A DNA stretch of 6,689 nt from an uncultured Hyphomicrobiales bacterium (GTDB lineage Bacteria; Pseudomonadota; Alphaproteobacteria; Rhizobiales; Beijerinckiaceae), in contig CAIVAX010000423.1 of NCBI GenBank assembly GCA_903903935.1, positions 1 to 6,689 on the forward strand, given 5' to 3'. Positions 4,785 to 6,689 of the stretch are shown here, piece by piece (position 1 is the stretch's first letter; each line of letters starts with the position of its first letter). The position numbers were made by a program, and so were the translations under genes. The notes below the pieces were generated by a model. The model made no database searches. It worked only from the letters and a program-made list of their open reading frames with translations, and was not told where the DNA came from.

Positions 4785-6689
4785 ATGGTCGCCCCTGTTC
4801 TTGCCGGTACAAACACAAATCAATTTTATTCTCGCGGCGGCGCGCCAATCATTGTTGATCCAAATATCATTGTAACAGATGCGGACAGTCCAACTCTATT
4901 TTCAGCTCAAGTTAGACTCTTTAATAATCAAGTGGGTGATCTTCTCGCCTTTACAAACGATGGAGTTACACAAGGCAATATTAGAGTTGTATTTAATTTT
5001 GGTTTCATTCTGCTTCTCCAATCTGCCAATGGAACCGCTACAAAAGCCCAATGGCAATCAGCCTTGGATGCCGTCAAGTTTTCCTCCACGAGCAATACCC
5101 TCGGCAATCGCACTGTTAATTTTATCGTCACTGACGAGGGATCAAACAGTAACGACTTTAATCGTCTGATTGTGGTTGGAGAAAAACCCGTAATTACAAT
5201 CACCAACACAAACAAATTTTACGGCCAAGGCGGCGCTGCAATTGTCATTGATCCCAATATCACCATAACAGATGCAGACAGCCTAAACTTAGCTTCGGGC
5301 ACAATTTCCATAACAGCTGGCTTTAATGCTGGTGATACTCTCGGTTTTACAAATAATAATGCGATAAATTTCGACAATATCACCGCCAGCTATAATGCGG
5401 GAACTGGTGTCCTGACCCTGTCGTCGGCAGGAGCAACAGCTACCAAGGCTCAATGGCAGGCAGCCTATGATGCTGTCACATTCGTCTCCACAAGCAATAC
5501 CCTTGGCAACCGCACTGTTACCTTTGTCGTCAATGACGGGGGATTAGATAGTACAGCCGTTTCCCGTCAGCTTGTTGTTGAGGCCCCGCCAGTTCTCACA
5601 GGGGCTGGCTCGACGAGTGCTTTTACTCTAGGCGGCGGGCCCATCTTAGTTGATCGATCGGTTACGGTCAGTGACCTCGATAATAGTGAGCAACTTTCAG
5701 GCACAGTTTCCATTGCTGCGGGGCGTCAAGCAGGCGACGTTCTTGCCTTTACCAACACCAGCAACGTAACTTTTGGGAATATCTCTGCCACTTATAATGC
5801 TGGCACAGGCGTCCTTAGTCTCTCATCAGCAGGGCAAACGGCGTCTAACTCGCAATGGCAAGCTGCCTTTGATGCTGTAACCTTTACAACGACGAGTTCG
5901 AGCACTCAAAATCGTTCAATCACTTTCGTTGTTAATGACTCATATGCCGATAGTAACAGCGTTACACAGAGCGTGAGTGTAACTGTGCCGTCAGGAAGCC
6001 AAGCTGGACAGACTGTGATCATAAATGGTCAAATAGGAACAACTATTGACACTGGTAAAATCGGCAACACAAACATACAAGGTCTTCAATTTCAGACTTC
6101 CAATCAAACATTAAAACAATATTCCGGGGGGGGACTTTATGCCCCCTATAATTTTGTGACAGGGGATGGCCCATCAGGATTGGGGGTGACCAATCCTATT
6201 TCATTGCTAGATGCGGGCTTAGCATCAGGAACTCTGCGCGAGTCTAATGGCTCTGTCACTCAGACAGACTTGATCAATTTAACTCCCGCAATCCAAGTGA
6301 CTAGAGGGTCAATTAATCCCCCCATTAAATTAACATCTACTCTTTTTCAAGATGCTCTCAAACCACTTGGCGGCGATAATAATTCTAAGTTGAACTACTT
6401 ATCCCTTACTGACATTGGCGTGGGACCTCTTAACTTAGCATTCATGGACGCTTCAAAGTCCTATAATAATGCGTTGAATTTTTTAATCGTCAATGACGAT
6501 AATAATATGAAAGGAAAGATAGATTTAAATGCTTACAAAGGCCTTGCCCTTATCTCGGGGCCTGTAACAGTCAACGGTGTGGGTCAAGACAATGAAGTGA
6601 TAGACGCGGGTAATGGTGCGACCTTCAATCTCAGAAATGGCGGCTCGTCGATTGTTGTGGCTCAGGGTGGTTCAACAATTAATGGCGGC
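4785..6689 (+). CDS. Large repeat-containing surface or secreted protein, cadherin-like repeats (partial)
   Basis: The frame is open for 635 codons to the right edge with no stop, so the protein is larger than this. There is no signal peptide (MVAPVLAGTNTNQFY), as in type I-secreted adhesins and RTX-like giants, whose signal is C-terminal and here out of view. Three tandem domains occupy residues 4-134, 135-268 and 269-401. Each has GG(A/G)xIxxD, a DxD turn (TDADS, TDADS, SDLDN) likely to bind calcium, GD-x-L-x-FTN, a conserved AQWQ or SQWQ (Trp90, 224, 358), and NRT/S-h-x-F-h-V-x-D near the end. Residues 402-635 match no family I know; they are Gly/Asn-rich and end in short strand-turn repeats (AGNGATFNLRNGGSSIVVAQGG). 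No GGxGxDxUx nonapeptides occur in the window. The start has only a weak purine-rich ribosome-binding site. Base composition is more AT-rich than the catabolic genes, suggesting separate ancestry. Adhesion or biofilm roles are inference. Confidence 0.72.
   Translation, partial: MVAPVLAGTNTNQFYSRGGAPIIVDPNIIVTDADSPTLFSAQVRLFNNQVGDLLAFTNDGVTQGNIRVVFNFGFILLLQSANGTATKAQWQSALDAVKFSSTSNTLGNRTVNFIVTDEGSNSNDFNRLIVVGEKPVITITNTNKFYGQGGAAIVIDPNITITDADSLNLASGTISITAGFNAGDTLGFTNNNAINFDNITASYNAGTGVLTLSSAGATATKAQWQAAYDAVTFVSTSNTLGNRTVTFVVNDGGLDSTAVSRQLVVEAPPVLTGAGSTSAFTLGGGPILVDRSVTVSDLDNSEQLSGTVSIAAGRQAGDVLAFTNTSNVTFGNISATYNAGTGVLSLSSAGQTASNSQWQAAFDAVTFTTTSSSTQNRSITFVVNDSYADSNSVTQSVSVTVPSGSQAGQTVIINGQIGTTIDTGKIGNTNIQGLQFQTSNQTLKQYSGGGLYAPYNFVTGDGPSGLGVTNPISLLDAGLASGTLRESNGSVTQTDLINLTPAIQVTRGSINPPIKLTSTLFQDALKPLGGDNNSKLNYLSLTDIGVGPLNLAFMDASKSYNNALNFLIVNDDNNMKGKIDLNAYKGLALISGPVTVNGVGQDNEVIDAGNGATFNLRNGGSSIVVAQGGSTINGG
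4794..5987 (+). repeat. Three tandem 131-134-codon repeats within the large protein gene
   Basis: The units are 4794-5186, 5187-5588 and 5589-5987. The conserved Trp codons are spaced exactly 402 bp apart. Units 1 and 2 stay close at DNA level near their ends (5091-5118 against 5493-5520), while the middle of unit 1 (residues 40-80) has diverged and lost three codons. Unit 3 is the most distant overall. The array may continue in other parts of the gene. Confidence 0.85.
6126..6133 (+). repeat. Run of eight G inside the large protein gene
   Basis: An uninterrupted G8 encodes part of Ser-Gly-Gly-Gly at about residues 447-450 in an otherwise AT-leaning gene. Loss of one G brings a TGA after about nine further codons, and gain of one G brings a TAA after about eight. 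It is a candidate slippage site. Confidence 0.75.

Noticed and set aside
5400..6689. RTX calcium-binding nonapeptides
   Set aside because: No GGxGxDxUx motif is found in the translated frame within the window; the RTX label cannot be applied without the missing C-terminus.

Overview
The window reads as a moderately GC-rich proteobacterial chromosome segment. Alphaproteobacteria is my best guess from the style of the proteins, but no rRNA or other marker is present to prove it. It has three parts: an aromatic-compound catabolic cluster (about 1-4046), a short zone of gene relics (4145-4602), and an AT-rich block that opens a very large repeat-containing surface or secreted protein (4603-6689, running off the right edge).

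The catabolic cluster is split around a compact divergent control region at about 1964-2030. Leftwards (minus strand) run a MarR-family regulator, an exported alpha/beta hydrolase, and the N-terminus of a Rieske non-haem iron oxygenase of the phthalate 4,5-dioxygenase type that leaves the window at base 1. Rightwards runs a complete 639-residue FAD monooxygenase that I recognise as 3-hydroxybenzoate 4-monooxygenase (MobA). A MarR-type gene divergent from mobA matches the mobR-mobA arrangement known from Comamonas testosteroni. The two divergent promoters overlap, and one near-perfect dyad lies where a bound regulator would block both. My inference is that the exported hydrolase frees an aromatic acid from an ester, and that the two oxygenases then convert aromatic acids towards protocatechuate-level intermediates.

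Downstream of mobA the DNA holds the first 91 codons of a Kup potassium transporter, ending at a stop codon that abuts an out-of-frame internal piece of a DNA photolyase/cryptochrome-family gene. Both are remnants, so this looks like a deletion or recombination scar.

From about 4620 the base composition drops sharply. A 14-bp perfect tandem repeat precedes an ORF of at least 635 codons with no signal peptide. It has three 131-134-residue cadherin-like repeats with DxD motifs, followed by an unrecognised region. This fits a type I-secreted adhesin or RTX-like giant protein, though its C-terminus is not in the window. An in-frame run of eight G in this gene is a candidate slippage tract: one base more or fewer gives early termination. 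I see no insertion sequence, tRNA, rRNA or CRISPR array. Apart from the gene relics and several small inverted repeats, the system looks like a variant of known biology rather than a wholly new one.
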